A stretch of DNA of 64,000 nucleotides from Gaeumannomyces sp. JS-464 (GCA_002197995.1 NGZR01000008.1:1302001-1366000); one strand, 5' to 3'. Counted from the first letter of the stretch, positions 21,551 to 32,931 are shown. Program-made: numbers and translations. The notes: generated by a model from the letters alone, not told the origin.

Positions 21551-22259
21551 ATGGGTTTGTGCGTGCTTGGCGGCTGTCAAGGGGCAGGAAAGTACTGCCT
21601 CATCCTGGAAGATTCTACAAATAACTACCGGAGAATGCAGTAATGATTCGCAGGCTGTTGAATATCTCTTTTAGAAGGGTCCGTTAACACTCAACTCTAT
21701 GTATATTAAGACACTCTCCCCTCCAGTCATTACCCTGTATCTTGAGAAAGTGACCATGGAGTCTCCTGCTCGGAACCTGTCCATCCACTATGCTCGTTAT
21801 TAAGTCTGGAATCCCCCATCACCAAGGAAAAGTCTGAGGAAGGCCTCAAACCAAAACGGCCCTGTCTTGAAACGGAGGCTGACTGTCAGAGCCGATAGGA
21901 GGGGAAGCGATTTGTGGTAATCTTGTGATGTATTGTTCTAGAATCTGTGGCCGGAGGCCGCCTCGGTGGGCGAGGCTACATATCTGGCCGCCCTGCGCGG
22001 GGCCGGCCAGAACTGACCAATCACAGGCCCCCCTGTGGGCCGTGACACTGACAGGTCTCAAGTCAAAAGCACACACAGTACTTTCTCGCCGGGAGACTAG
22101 TAAAGAGCACCCAATACATCAATTTTGACGATAGAAGCCATTCTTCTGCCTAAGCACTAATTTCAGGGTGCAGTGGGTGCCCAATTCTTCTTTGCCATAG
22201 CTGTGGTAGTGGAAAGGCAATGGAGTTGGAGGGGGTTGAAATGTGATACTGTTGGAAGG
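21551..22259. other. Gene-free stretch
   Basis: No supported coding sequence. It contains short inverted words (tggccggaggccgcc) and an LTR-like stretch near 21890-22060, but without matching ends. Confidence 0.35.
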
Positions 22260-22430
22260 AGGCAACGATAATCAGTGGTTGGGGGCTAACAGTGCTCCAA
22301 TTGCTACTGTAATCTCCTATATTTCTCTGTTGTCTGGATCAAGTACTCAAGGGGTCAAGGAGGTTAAATACACACAAGTACCACGGACGCATCCAACGCA
22401 CGTGCCTCCCCTTCATTACATAAGCCCCCA
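22260..22430 (+). repeat. Interspersed repeat shared with 45175-45335
   Basis: Shared blocks: gttgggggcyaacagtgctc, tactgt-atc, atcaagtactc-ag-ggtca and cacgt-cytcc-cttcatta. The type is unknown. Confidence 0.55.
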
Positions 22431-22921
22431 TGGTTTGTGCCCATATCACGGGGTTGTGCCTGCAGTCCAACAGATACCAGATTGAACAGAGGGCAGATGG
22501 GGGTCTGTGGCCACTCTCTGCCATACCCTGCGGCACAGCAAACAGCCACCGCCTAACTTTATGTTCGAGGGGTGTCTCTCCTTTCTATTTGTCAAAAAGG
22601 GAAGGGAACTATTTGAATGAGTGGATTGAAGAGCTTTGAGGATCTCTCCTCTGTTTATCTACAGTGTCATGGCTGGTAGGGGGTGGAAGGGGCAGCGTAC
22701 CCCAACCCTTATCGCATGGATAAGGGAGTGGGGCACCTACAGAGATGTTATCTGCAGGTCTGTCCTTCCGGCTTCCGGCCTCCAACTCTCTCCTAGAGAG
22801 GAGACCACCATTTTACCACAGATATCGCAATTGAACCCCCTGCTGTTCGCGATATACAGAGTTAATAGACAGTTTTTTATAGACCCCTAGAGTGGAGATG
22901 ACCCACAGAGATGTAACACGT

Positions 22922-23191
22922 TGTAACAAGGGGACAATGTCGGCTTGGAAGAGATTGTATTACTTCATGAAAGCTAATTATCTTTCAGGGCCTCAAGAGA
23001 TGCTTAAGGAGCCAGAATCTGCTGAGGGGAGGCAGGGAAGACGAAGGGATTAAATAGAGGGACTTTGTGGTCCGTGCGCCGACCACGCCGCTCCCTGCCT
23101 CTGGCCCGATTGGTCGCCTTACTCTGGTTGGGCGCCAATTCCTTGTGCCTAACCGGCCAGCTTCGGTCCCCGAGACCGTCCCCGTGTGACA
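22922..23191 (-). repeat. Solo LTR with 5-bp TSD (family D)
   Basis: Minus-orientation copy. On the plus strand it runs from TGTAACAAGGGG to CCCCGTGTGACA and is flanked by CACGT on both sides. It contains the family marker agatgcttaaggagccagaatctgctgagg (reverse complement in the plus copies). Confidence 0.88.
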
Positions 23192-23300
23192 CACGTCGAA
23201 GGTTGTAGAAGCTATTCCCAAGAATCGTTCTGAAGGATCATGGAAATACGTAAAACCTTCTGATAGTCGGTAGAATCTTCTGACAGTATTGAACGTCGGC

Positions 23301-23531
23301 TGTCACGGTATCCGTATCGGGCAAAGAGACGATGCTACAATGTACCCGTAGGGTTGTATTGGCTATCTAAAGCTAAGGAATAGGAAGGAATCGCGGTGCT
23401 CCGCACCGGGATTGATGGGCAGGGTTTTCTGTGCGGCGAATTGGTGCACGTGCCAACGGCCGCCACGTGACTGCCCTTCCTGGGAGGGCCTGAGGACCGG
23501 CAAGCCCAAGAGGGCCTGCCGTGCCATGACA
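23301..23531 (+). repeat. LTR-like repeat (family B)
   Basis: From TGTCACGGTATC to GCCGTGCCATGACA; the right part (gagggcctgccgtgccat) matches 43490-43694. No TSD. It abuts the LINE-like end at 23532. Confidence 0.65.
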
Positions 23532-23798
23532 CTAGGCGTCTTTCAACTTCTACCACCGAGCATCAGCCCATCAGATCGGGGTTTCGGGATGCGGCTTGTT
23601 TTGTACGTGCTTAAAGTTGACATTTGTCGGCTGAAGGGCTTGTTTTGCTAGCTACCATGACGCTTGTCGGTGGCCTGGACCCTGTATCTAGACCATCTGG
23701 TAGTCGCTAGCACGTCTGATGCCCTCAAGGAGGCGAGAGTGGGACAGCACTCGCTACAGACGTTAAATATACCTAACCTAACCTAACCTAACCTATAT
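23532..23798 (+). mobile_element. 5'-truncated LINE-like element end with (CCTAA)n tail
   Basis: Second copy of the family at 730-976: gggatgcggcttgtt, gaccctgtatctagacc, gaggcgagagtg, then a tail of about five CCTAA units. The 5' end is cut at a different point from the first copy. Confidence 0.65.
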
Positions 23799-23878
23799 TG
23801 TATCTCCATTATGAACAGACCCTGTTGGTAGGAGTAGGTACTCCTGTAGGCACAGAGATCTCCAAGGGTGATGAACAA

Positions 23879-24145
23879 TGTCACACGGAGGCTCCCCGGG
23901 GACCTCACGCGGGGACCTCCGGGCACGATGTGTAACCATGGGGGGTTAGGCCCGGCCACAAGGGAAAGAGACCCGGGCCGCCGGCCCCCCCGCACGGACC
24001 ACAGTCTCTTCTATATAACCCCGGCCTCTGGCCAGGAATCCCGTGTTAGATTCTGCCTCCTTAAGCATCTCTTGAGGCCTTGAAAGATTATTATAGAGAA
24101 TCTGAAGCCTTTACCCTTCCAAGCCTGCACTGCACCCTTGTTACA
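23879..24145 (+). repeat. Solo LTR with 5-bp TSD (family D)
   Basis: From TGTCACACGGAGG to CCCTTGTTACA, flanked by AACAA on both sides. It carries a ctatataacc TATA-like element, then gcatctcttgaggcc, as in the other family D copies. Confidence 0.88.
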
Positions 24146-24756
24146 AACAACGATCTATAGATCTGAGGAATCGTCTCTTGTATCGTGCATAAAGATGGAA
24201 AGGATCTATCTGCCAGAGAGGGAGCTAGAGGGAATGTTGCAAAGTAGAGGTGCATGTAGTAGACCGTTTGGATTGATTTCTGCCTCTAAGGAACTAGTAG
24301 GAGAGGTTGTTGAGGGTGGGAGACCCTCGGGCTCTATATACACGGGTGCGCGGTAAGGATATCGAGCCCTCGTCGGCCTCTCCCGGTGCGTGACACGCAC
24401 CGGCCGAGGGCGACGAGGGTCTCTAACGGGCACCGGGGTTCTGTAACGCGGCTTTGCCGGTAGACCCCCCGTAGAGACCCGCTCCTTTGCGACAGGGAAG
24501 CTATATATACACGTTCTGGAACGGCCTTTGGCCGTTCCCCTGCTCCCCACCCTCGCGGGTCCACCGGCCCTCCCTGTGCCTTACAGATTGCCTGCGCCGG
24601 TCAACGCGATCCAATAGACCCTGCAATTCCCATCTGCGGCTACATAATTTGTAAATTTAACGGGTCTACAGCCTGACGATGAATCCTGTAATTGTGTAAA
24701 TACTCCCAAGAAATGTATTGGCTGCAGGAGATATACAGCAGTTTGCCGGACCCGGT
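24146..24756. other. Gene-free, GC-rich hairpin-prone stretch
   Basis: Contains cggtgcgtgacacgcaccgg (near-perfect inverted repeat) and aacggcctttggccgtt. No supported gene. Confidence 0.4.
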
Positions 24757-25042
24757 GTTACAGGGAGCTGACCACGGCTGTTCGCAGTTATTGGATGATT
24801 GCCTGCAAGGAATAAGCGCCACTACTGAAGCAGGGCTACCAATCGGGCTAACGGTCCGGGCATGGTACCCGCGGACGCCTGGACCCTGCACCGGCCATAA
24901 GCCCCTCTATTTATTCCCGTCAATCTCACAGCGATCCCCCCAGCAGATTCTGGCTCCTTAAGCATGTCTTGAGGCATTGAAATAGTATTAGCTTTCTTGA
25001 AGTAATACAGAAGCTTCCAAGCCGACAGTAGTCCCCTTGTTA
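24757..25042 (+). repeat. LTR-like repeat (family D relative)
   Basis: Starts TGTTACAGGGAG and ends CCCTTGTTACA, with the family block cagattctggctccttaagcat. No TSD, so boundaries are tentative. Confidence 0.55.
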
Positions 25043-25117
25043 CAGAGGAGCTGATGCGGTCCGAAAAGCAACCGGGCTCAGCCCCTTCGTAAAGAAAAGG
25101 ACCTGTGGTCCGAAAGA

Positions 25118-25492
25118 ATGATGCGCACGGTACGCCGTGGTATCGATAGGATTAAGAAACTGGAACGAGTGCATCTAGAAGAGGCCAAACAGGAGGCTGG
25201 CCGAATTGCCTCGCAATCCGAGCCTTTTGTTGTTCTGGCTTCTTCTCCTGGCTGGTCGGTTCTCGAGGTCAATCCAGACCTTGGCTTGCTTGCCCTTTTT
25301 AATTCTAGTAAGAGTCGTCCCTTCGAAAACATCCAGCAGGCTCCATGGCACAACACCTGTAACCTAGCCTTGCCTCAGATTCCCCCTGTGACGACTTCTT
25401 GGTACGAGCTCTTTGGCAAGGGATACAATCACGAGTTTTTCCGGCTGACATGGCCGCTGTGGGGCAAAGGAGTGTATTCAAAGATTGTCTGA
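25118..25492 (+). CDS. Unassigned open frame (124 aa)
   Basis: A good-looking frame from ATG to TGA, basic at the start (RRGIDRIKKLERVHLEEAK) and aromatic near the end (ELFGKGYNHEFFRLTWPLWG). No family recognised. It sits between LTR-like repeats and the tandem array, so a fragment of a retroelement gene is possible. Confidence 0.3.
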   Translation: MMRTVRRGIDRIKKLERVHLEEAKQEAGRIASQSEPFVVLASSPGWSVLEVNPDLGLLALFNSSKSRPFENIQQAPWHNTCNLALPQIPPVTTSWYELFGKGYNHEFFRLTWPLWGKGVYSKIV

Positions 25493-25679
25493 GAGTTATC
25501 TGAGGAACAAAGGAAACTACAACTGAGTGAGTGTAGATGTTCTCCCTCCTTTTATAGACTGAAGGGGACATGTTATGCAAGTGTCTATAGATCTCTGGAA
25601 GCTTCTTGAACCTTCTTCGTGGATCCAGACACTGTTCATAAAGTGGGCCCTGTGTGGGTCCAGATGATATGGTTATGTG

Positions 25680-26830
25680 GCACTTAGGGGTGTCGTCTTC
25701 GTCTTGAGACTGGTTGATTTCCTAAAACCAAAGTATCCTAAGGCCGAGACATTCGTCTTAAGACTAGCTGATTTGCTAAAAGGACTGGCTGATTTTAGAC
25801 ACGTCTTAAGACAATGAGGTCCCTCTAAATCAGCCAGTCTTAAGACGAGTGTCTCCAGACACGTCTTAAGACAATGAGGTCCCTCTAAATCAGCCAGTCT
25901 TAAGACGAGTGTCTCAAGACGAATGTCTCCAGACACGTCTTAAGACAATGAGGTCCCTCCTAAATCAGCCAGTCTCAAGACGAATGTCTCCAGACACGTC
26001 TTAAGACAATGAGGTCCCTCTAAATCAGCCAGTCTTAAGACGAGTGTCTCAAGACGAATGTCTCCAGACACGTCTTAAGACAATGAGGTCCCTCTAAATC
26101 AGCCAGTCTTAAGACGAGTGTCTCAAGACGAATGTCTCCAGACACGTCTTAAGACAATGAGGTCCCGCTAAATCAGCCAGTCTTAAGACGAGTGTCTCAA
26201 GACGAATGTCTCCAGACACGTCTTAAGACAATGAGGTCCCTCCTAAATCAGCCAGTCTTAAGACGAGTGTCTCCAGACATGTCTTAAGACAATGAGGTCC
26301 CTCTAAATCAGCCAGTCTTAAGACGAGTGTCTCCAGACATGTCTTAAGACAATGAGGTCCCTCTAAATCAGCCAGTCTTAAGACGAGTGTCTCAAGACGA
26401 ATGTCTCCAGACACGTCTTAAGACAATGAGGTTTTAGCAAATCAGCCGGTCTTAAGAAAAGTGTCTCAAGCCACGTCTTAAGACTGGCTGATTTGCTAAG
26501 GACCTCTTGCTTAAACAAAAACTGTCCTAAGACCTTATTGTCTTAAGACGTGGCTGGAAACATTCGTTTCAAAACTGGCTGGTTTGCTTTAAAACCAAAG
26601 CTGTCTTAAGACCTGATTTCCTTAGGACATATCTGGAGACATTCGTTTTAAAACAATTTGGCTTTGAAGTAATTCGGGTTTACCGGGGATACTAATCCTA
26701 GGACTGGCTGATCAGCCAAACTAGGCTTTAAAACAGCTTCGTTTTCAAATAGCCCGATTTTAAGACAGTTTAGTCTTGCTACGAAAATCTAAATTATTTC
26801 CAATTCAAAGTGTATCAAGCTCGCTGTCCC
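25680..26830. repeat. Modular 60/74-bp tandem array with GTCTTAAGAC palindromes
   Basis: Ten units start near 25801, 25861, 25935, 25996, 26070, 26144, 26218, 26279, 26339 and 26413, spaced 60-61 or 74 bp. The long form adds a 14-bp module (caagacgaatgtct). Each unit holds two copies of the 10-bp palindrome GTCTTAAGAC and a cagccagtc word. Degenerate, partly inverted units extend to both sides (ggctgatttgct). The array ends about 260 bp upstream of the ferric reductase ATG. Confidence 0.9.
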
Positions 26831-27089
26831 AAGACTGTTTGACAATTTTGTAAACTTTATTCTTCATATGTTCTATTTGGTTGTTATAAAGTTCCGCGCG
26901 CGTGTGAATTTCTGGATTCTTTTTAAGATCCAGAAAGGCCTTAAGTATGTGGCACGCCGGCAATCATTTAACATATTTGTTCGCAATACTATTTCTTGAG
27001 AGTTGAGTCCAACTTCGGCCACAAAATGTCTTTGAATATAAGGTTGAAGGTTGCTGGAAAAGATAGATCAGATTAATGTGCTAACTACC

Positions 27090-28857
27090 ATGAACTCGAC
27101 TATTAAAATATACGCAATTTGTCTCAGTGCTGTTATATTCGTTTCTTTTACTATCAACGTTTTGAAGAAACTGAACAAAAAACTAACCGCAGTAAACTTC
27201 ACGTTACGCACGTTTGGTCAATTCTCGGCGGTTACCATCCTTCTTTTGGTATTTCTTATCACAGCTAATATGTTAATTTTGTTTTATGATACGTCTTCAT
27301 TATTCCAAACAGCTGGTCATCTGTCCCTTATCAACATGATACCATTATATGTTAGCGTTGATCTAGACTTTTTCGCTCATCTTCTTGGTTTCCCTCGATC
27401 ACATTGGCTCCTAATTCATCGCGCTATAGCGTGGATGGCGTTAGGCCTTCTCGTCTTTCACATATGTGGAACTTTAGCCCTTAAACAGCCACTTGAAATC
27501 GAGAGAACGGAGTACTTTTACGCTCTTTTAGTAAGTAGAAAAGCCCTCCGATTGCGAACATTGCTAATATAAGGGAGGGTACTGTTATGATGATTGTATT
27601 TAGTATTCTATCATTGGCATTTTTAAGAAAACGCTTTTACGAACTATTCTTACTACTACATCGATTTCTTTCAGGAATGGTAGCATTTGGCACAATACGT
27701 CACTTGTGGTCGCATTTAAACTTTTTCGAGCCAAGATTCTTAGAAATTACGCTTGTCATTATTTCCGTTACTTGCACAGGTCTTTTGTTAATTCAACTTT
27801 GTTATGCGCTGTATATTAACATGGGCGGAGGGACATTAAGCTGTAAAGCACGTATAGATACATTTCCTATTGCTAAGAACGGTCCTATGAAAATAACCCT
27901 TACCCTGTCTCGCCCATTAAAGATTGAAGCGGGTCAGTATATTAATCTGACGATTCCTGCTATCAGCTTCTTTTCCTGCATACAAAGCCATCCATTTGTA
28001 GTTGCTTCATGGGCACAAAAAAGTTGTAAAACACTGGAGCTATTTGTGGAGCCTCGGCGTGGGTTCACATCGAAATTACAACCGCAAAACAATCAAGAAA
28101 GGTCGGCCTTTATCCACGGGCCTTACGGAGTTAGCGTTCCTGTCACCAACTTTGACAGCGTTTTGATGATAGCAAGTGGATATGGCATAGCAGCACAAAT
28201 TCCGTACCTTAAAAAGCTAGTTGCTAGCGGTAAAGGGCCGTTTGCTTGCAGGGTTCACGTTGTTTGGCTTGTCTCATCTACCGGTAAGTCCGTGCATCAA
28301 TGGTTCTAGCGAGGAAACCAGGCTAACCTTCAGTAGATATAATAAATCCAGCTGGAAGGTGGTTATTAAACTCCCTATTAACGCATGACAAGCAACAGCG
28401 TGTAAGTATTTTAATCTGCGGTTCATATAAACGTGCTAATCAACGGGCAGGTTTTCTCCATTTCAATTTACGATTGCTCGGATAATGGTAATTACTCGAA
28501 CCAGGGGAATGAAATATTCGGAGAACGCGCAGTACTATACCATGCGGATCCGAATTTTAATGAAATCATACAGACCGAAATCAACAACAGTTCTTCTCAA
28601 AACGACAGCAACTTTTGGGAAAGTGGCAAGATGCTTATTTTAGGTAAGTGTTACTAAGAAAAAATAACCCACGACATACTAATTTGGTTATAGTTTCGGC
28701 AAACAATAAATTCCGCCACAGGGTGAAAAAAAGCCTACGAGGGACTTCAACCTACAAAGAAGTGTCAACATTTGAAGGTGACAACCAGATACGCTCTGAA
28801 AAGATTCAGCTTGGCTTAAAAATAGCATATAGAGAGCTAGAGTTTCAGCCGGAGTAA
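27090..28857 (+). CDS. Ferric reductase-like transmembrane protein (523 aa)
   Basis: Five exons: 27090-27530, 27578-28283, 28334-28401, 28451-28643 and 28694-28857. Introns are 47-50 bp with GTAAGT donors, the frame is kept throughout, and the stop is TAA. It has N-terminal membrane helices with two histidine pairs 14 residues apart (H110/H124 and H175/H189), as in bis-heme ferric reductases. An FAD-binding domain follows with HPFVVAS near residue 285. The NAD(P)H-binding part has GPYG and SGYGIAAQIPYL, and the C-terminus YRELEFQPE is typical of fungal FRE proteins. It would move electrons from cytosolic NADPH across the plasma membrane to reduce ferric iron or copper. The length is slightly below the usual 550-700 residues, with a short extracellular N-terminus. 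It looks intact. Confidence 0.95.
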
Positions 28858-29169
28858 AAAGAAACTACATTGTTGTGAACAAATTCTTTGGCTGGCCGCC
28901 ATCTTGCCCGGAGATTTAAATCTTTTGTACAAGTTGGAAGTATTGTTGGATAGGCGTAGCTTCCAATGTTTAAGAGCTTTAATCGATTTACTTTTTACCA
29001 CCACCACCCACCGGCCGGGTTTTGGATATATGTTTATTATTTAGCAATTGAAACATAGTTTCTTCGAGGCAATGAGGTTAAACCGCAAGCCTCCTGTTAC
29101 TAGGAAAACAATAATAAACTTAGAGGTGGACTTAATCAATTTTAATCATCTGTTGCAACCAGGGGTCTG
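28858..29169. other. Intergenic stretch 3' of the reductase
   Basis: No gene supported; probably the 3' untranslated region followed by repeat sequence. Confidence 0.4.
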
Positions 29170-29330
29170 TGTCATGGCCACTAGGGGTGTGACTTGATTG
29201 GCCAGTCCAATTAGTCAGCACCTCCGGCCACCATATCTAGGACACCGGGCAAAGGGCCCTGCGGGCCTCTTTGCAATGAAAAGACACTCTTCGCACCACC
29301 ACTTTAGCAGTACCCATGCCGGCCCTGACA
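29170..29330 (+). repeat. Solo LTR (TGTCATGG family), imperfect TSD
   Basis: From TGTCATGGCCAC to GGCCCTGACA. The flanks are GTCTG and GTCCG, a 5-bp duplication with one transition. Related to 73-221 and to a fragment at about 41440-41551. Confidence 0.75.
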
Positions 29331-29504
29331 GTCCGCTCACGGGCTTCACTGCTCACAAGGCACTAGGCTTACCGTTTCGGAGCCAGGGTAACGGCAAGAT
29401 TATGACGTGCCTTAACATCCGGCTTACAATAGGAAGTACAGCCTCCTTTGGAATGTCGGCAACAGTCCCCTCCGGACTAGCCAAACGGATCAGGAAAACG
29501 GAAG

Positions 29505-29685
29505 CGAGGATGTCAAAGGTGGCCTGGAGTCACGTGGGTGGCAACTGGTGCCCCACAGCTCTAGGCCTATGCACTGGCCCTAGTATTTTGGCCTGCGCGC
29601 GCCCTAGCCCGCGATCGAGTAGAGTCCCAACAACAGTAACAAATCACTTCGGGTGCCCGTCGTCGCGCACCTCCATCAGAGGACT
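29505..29685 (+). repeat. Duplicated repeat, near-identical to 4545-4735
   Basis: Same blocks as the first copy, with a shorter CAA tract (caacaacagtaac). Confidence 0.75.
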
Positions 29686-29959
29686 ATAGGGACCGGGCTT
29701 GGATGAAAATGCACATATTAAGGAGCTTGCCTGCGGACAAAACTTGCCTAGGAAATTTTCACATCGCCAATAGCGTAAGCGGTGTGGTGGTAATATTTCT
29801 GTCGTGTAGTTACCATTCCGCTTATTTTGTTGATCGCCCTCAATAACCAAGGCTAACAAGCCAGTGTGTTTCTGAGCCTGAAGTCTGAACAGGCGGGGTG
29901 TGGGGCACGTCTACATTGGAGTCGCTGGACGAAACTGAGCTTTGCAGGCTGGAACCAGG

Positions 29960-30163
29960 TGTCACGGCCAGTAGGGCCTCAGATCACAGATGGAGGAGCG
30001 GGGGCCTGCAGGCCCTTATCAGCCGATAAGGGCGGGTCCCACCTTGGTGGGCCCCGGGCACAGAGATATCAGCATCTCTGCATGCCTGGCCCTGCAGGGC
30101 TCGACTCTACCCTGAATATCATCTTTCTGCTCCCTCAATTTGACTGCCCTACGTGCTTTGACA
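29960..30163 (+). repeat. Solo LTR with 5-bp TSD
   Basis: From TGTCACGGCCAG to GCTTTGACA, flanked by CCAGG on both sides. It contains the inverted repeat ccttatcagccgataagg and is the same family as 49262-49467 (opposite strand). The first 80 bp resemble the chromovirus LTR. Confidence 0.85.
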
Positions 30164-30571
30164 CCAGGGTGGAACGGTCGGAGGGGTGCTTGTTCACCGA
30201 GATAGAACAAGGCCATGCTCTCGACACCTAACGAGGCTCACTGTTGGGAAGTGGTTAAGGCGGATGTTACGGTCGTCGAAGCCATCAGCGAAAGCAAAAG
30301 AATTGAGGACATAGGCGCCGGGTCTCAGCGTCTAAAGCGAATCAGGATACGGCGAGTGGTTTTTTTTTGGCTAATCGCACTTGGAGACAGAAGCACCGCA
30401 GATGGGAAGAGCAAAAATTGATTGAAGGATTTGGGGCACATGCTCGACGAGCCGCTCCTTTTTGCGGTTTAGCCTTGGTCCGCGGAGAGAGGCATCACAT
30501 CCGACCTCGTCGCATGGTAGTATAGACGCCAGCTCGCAGAAATGCCCCTGCATGTTAACGCGAGGCTACAA

Positions 30572-30720
30572 GGAGGGGAGTGGAGGTACAGGAGGGAGTG
30601 AAGGTACGGGAGGGGAGTGAAGGTACGGAAGGGGAGTAAAGGCAGGGTTTTGGGGGAGGCGGTGTGAAAGGAGGTGGATAATGAAGGGAGTGAAGGCAGG
30701 AAGGGGTGTAAGGTACCTAT
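30572..30720 (+). repeat. G-rich minisatellite (about 18-19 bp unit)
   Basis: Four or more units of ggaggggagtgaaggtacg in succession, then degenerate purine-rich sequence. The G-runs could form quadruplex structures. Confidence 0.75.
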
Positions 30721-31114
30721 CCGTGGCGCCTAGAAAAAACATTTGCACGTTTTTCAAAATCCATTATTAGCCACTCCAAAAGCAGCTTCTGGTGCAGATT
30801 TGGGTAGACGTGGGCAGAAACTATAGATCGCCAAAAGTGGCGCTTCGGCCACATTGTTGCACACCCTGGACGTGGAGGTGAACAATATAGAATTTTAGAT
30901 ACACCCCACGTGGTAGATGCAAGGGTTGTCTGGTTATTCCCACCCTGTTTTCTTCTAGTTCATACCCTACTACATTTCACTCTTGGCATTTCCCCACTAG
31001 CTCATGCATCCTTGCACGCCATGTTCTTGGCAGCGTTACGCCCAATTTTGAGTTGCAGGGCATCGCAACTAGACCAGAGCATTTCAGTAGTGGTACTTGT
31101 CACGGCACGCAGGG

Positions 31115-31242
31115 CCTCCTTGTCTGCCAAGGCAGAATCCTGGCTCGCCAAGGGAGGGTCCTTGTTTACTTAGGGAGCGCTCTGGTCTGCCAAGAGAGCA
31201 TCCTAGTCTGCCAATGGAGGATCCTGGTTTTGCCAAGGGAGC
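31115..31242 (+). repeat. 21-22-bp minisatellite
   Basis: Six degenerate units of the type ctgccaagggagcatcctggt. Confidence 0.75.
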
Positions 31243-31744
31243 CTTGTGAAGGGGCTGGCCGATGGCCTGTACGAGGAGATCCACAGATGACTACGGAGAG
31301 GTTCACTGTCCCCGGAGCTACCGTCTGGTGGTTGTTGAGACTTCTGCCTGCCCCCTCCGTCAATTGGATTGTCGGTGGCTGGCCCTTTTGTTACATTGCA
31401 CTGTTTCTTTGGGTGACGTGCGCATGGGTGCCTGAGGCATCTTTGCCCTGGGAGGCCCACATGGGGTCATCCTTCTCCCAGCCTCACTCGCAAGTGGGCA
31501 GTAGCCCGTTGGCAGGCCAGGAATTAGGAAACTTATGAACCTACCCGTTACAGGTTGGTGCTAGTTTTTATGGGCTGACATAGCGGTCACATGTAATCTA
31601 CCAAATAGACCTTAGAGTTGAAGATGGAGGTCGAACGAGGGAATTAACAAAAGGCGTGTGCTCGTGCCCGCACTTGAATGCCAGGCGGTGGGGCACGTGC
31701 ACGGCTGAGTCAGCCCGATCTCACGCCACGCCATATCAAATCGT

Positions 31745-32670
31745 TGTCTTCTAGCACCCAAGTTCACCCCTGAAGCGTTCACCGGAGAAACTGTTCAAAC
31801 CCACCCTGAGGCGCCCTACTGTTATGGTACGGCGCTGTGGCTCAATGTTACGACCAAAGGAGAGGACGGAAAGGAGGACGCCAAAGGAAAAGCCACCAGG
31901 AGGAGCATCACTACCCCGCACCAAAGTCACGTGACAAAGCCAGCTTAAGTAAGCCAGCTTGCAAGTGATCAGTCGGATCAGTTACTGATCAGACTGATCA
32001 CAGCCCACTTGGAATGATCAGTTCCATCAGTTGGTGATCAGACTGATCAAAGACGTTGTATGGCAGGACCATAAGGATATAAGGAGAGGAGTCTCCTTCT
32101 CCTGGATAGCTCTTGACTGAGGCTTCGGCATCAGTCAACCTAAGTTAGCTCCCAAGTAACCATTGGGGCAAGCAATCAGACCGTTACTGTCAACCAGAAA
32201 AACTCGCGGTGATACCTTTTGCCATAGAGCTCGTACCAAGAAGTCGCCACAGAGCTTGCATGACGTTTTGTCACAAAAATATAACACCCTATGGAATAAG
32301 AGGCCACGGGCCTCCTCAGTGGAAGTCGAGCCCCTCTAGCGGCACTGGATACTTCAGAACCATGCTACTAGCTCAGGAGGTCAGCCACCAGGCTGCTAGC
32401 TTAGGAGGCCAGCTACCAGGCTGCTAGCTTAGGAGAGAGGGTTGACAATCTAGACGCTAGCAGTTGACGGCCAGAAGGCCGCCAAGGCAAGATGTACAAG
32501 AAGAGCTTATAGGACTCTCTGTCAAGGAGTTTAGAAAATGCAAGACAGAACAATCTTTCGATGCTGAAAAAGTCCGACAGTTACCTTCTAGCACACAGCC
32601 TACCCTAAAGCGTTCACCAGAAGCTACTGTCCAGTCCACCCCTGAGGCGCCCTACCTTAGGAGCAGAACA
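31745..32670 (+). mobile_element. Remnant of a second LTR retroelement with an inserted LTR
   Basis: A direct repeat (ttctagcac...gcgttcacc...cctgaggcgccctac) occurs at 31748-31819 and again at 32582-32664. In the first copy it is followed at once by TGTTATGGTACGG, the start of an LTR-like block of about 395 bp (31820-32214, ending GGTGATA). That block holds two copies of a tgatcag-ctgatca motif cluster. The downstream frame (EELIGLSVKEFRKCKTEQSF) looks like retroelement gag. The 3' boundary of the LTR is uncertain. Confidence 0.5.
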
Positions 32671-32931
32671 CCCTGATTGTAACAGTAAGAAAGTAAGTTA
32701 AAGTATATACGAATAGGAAGCGAGCTACGATACATCGGGTTACCCCAAATCCGCATTTTCCAATAAATATGCGAGCGCGTGCTGCGATGCCAGCCGGTCA
32801 GGGTGGTCCTCGGCAAGTGTTTTAGCCCGGATAGCGACGACTTACTCGAGCAGCGTGACGGCTTGTTTAACTTGCCCATTGGCCTCGTAGGCTCCTGCGA
32901 GCGCGTGCTGCGATGCGAGCCGCAATGGGTG

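Larger units (their letters stand above)
30164..31819. other. Repeat-rich stretch without a supported gene
   Basis: Holds two minisatellites (listed separately) and an LTR-like start at about 31099 (TGTCACGGCACGCAGGG). The open frame at 31053-31538 runs through one minisatellite and is probably chance. Confidence 0.4.

Noticed and set aside
25801..26440. CRISPR-like array
   Set aside because: Units are 60-74 bp, contiguous and without unique spacers, in a eukaryotic genome with spliced genes; this is a minisatellite.
27051..27089. Upstream start for the ferric reductase
   Set aside because: The extra codons begin with TTG/CTG; the first ATG is at 27090 and gives a normal membrane N-terminus.
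31053..31538. 161-codon plus-strand gene
   Set aside because: The first half is translated minisatellite; the rest has no protein-like features.
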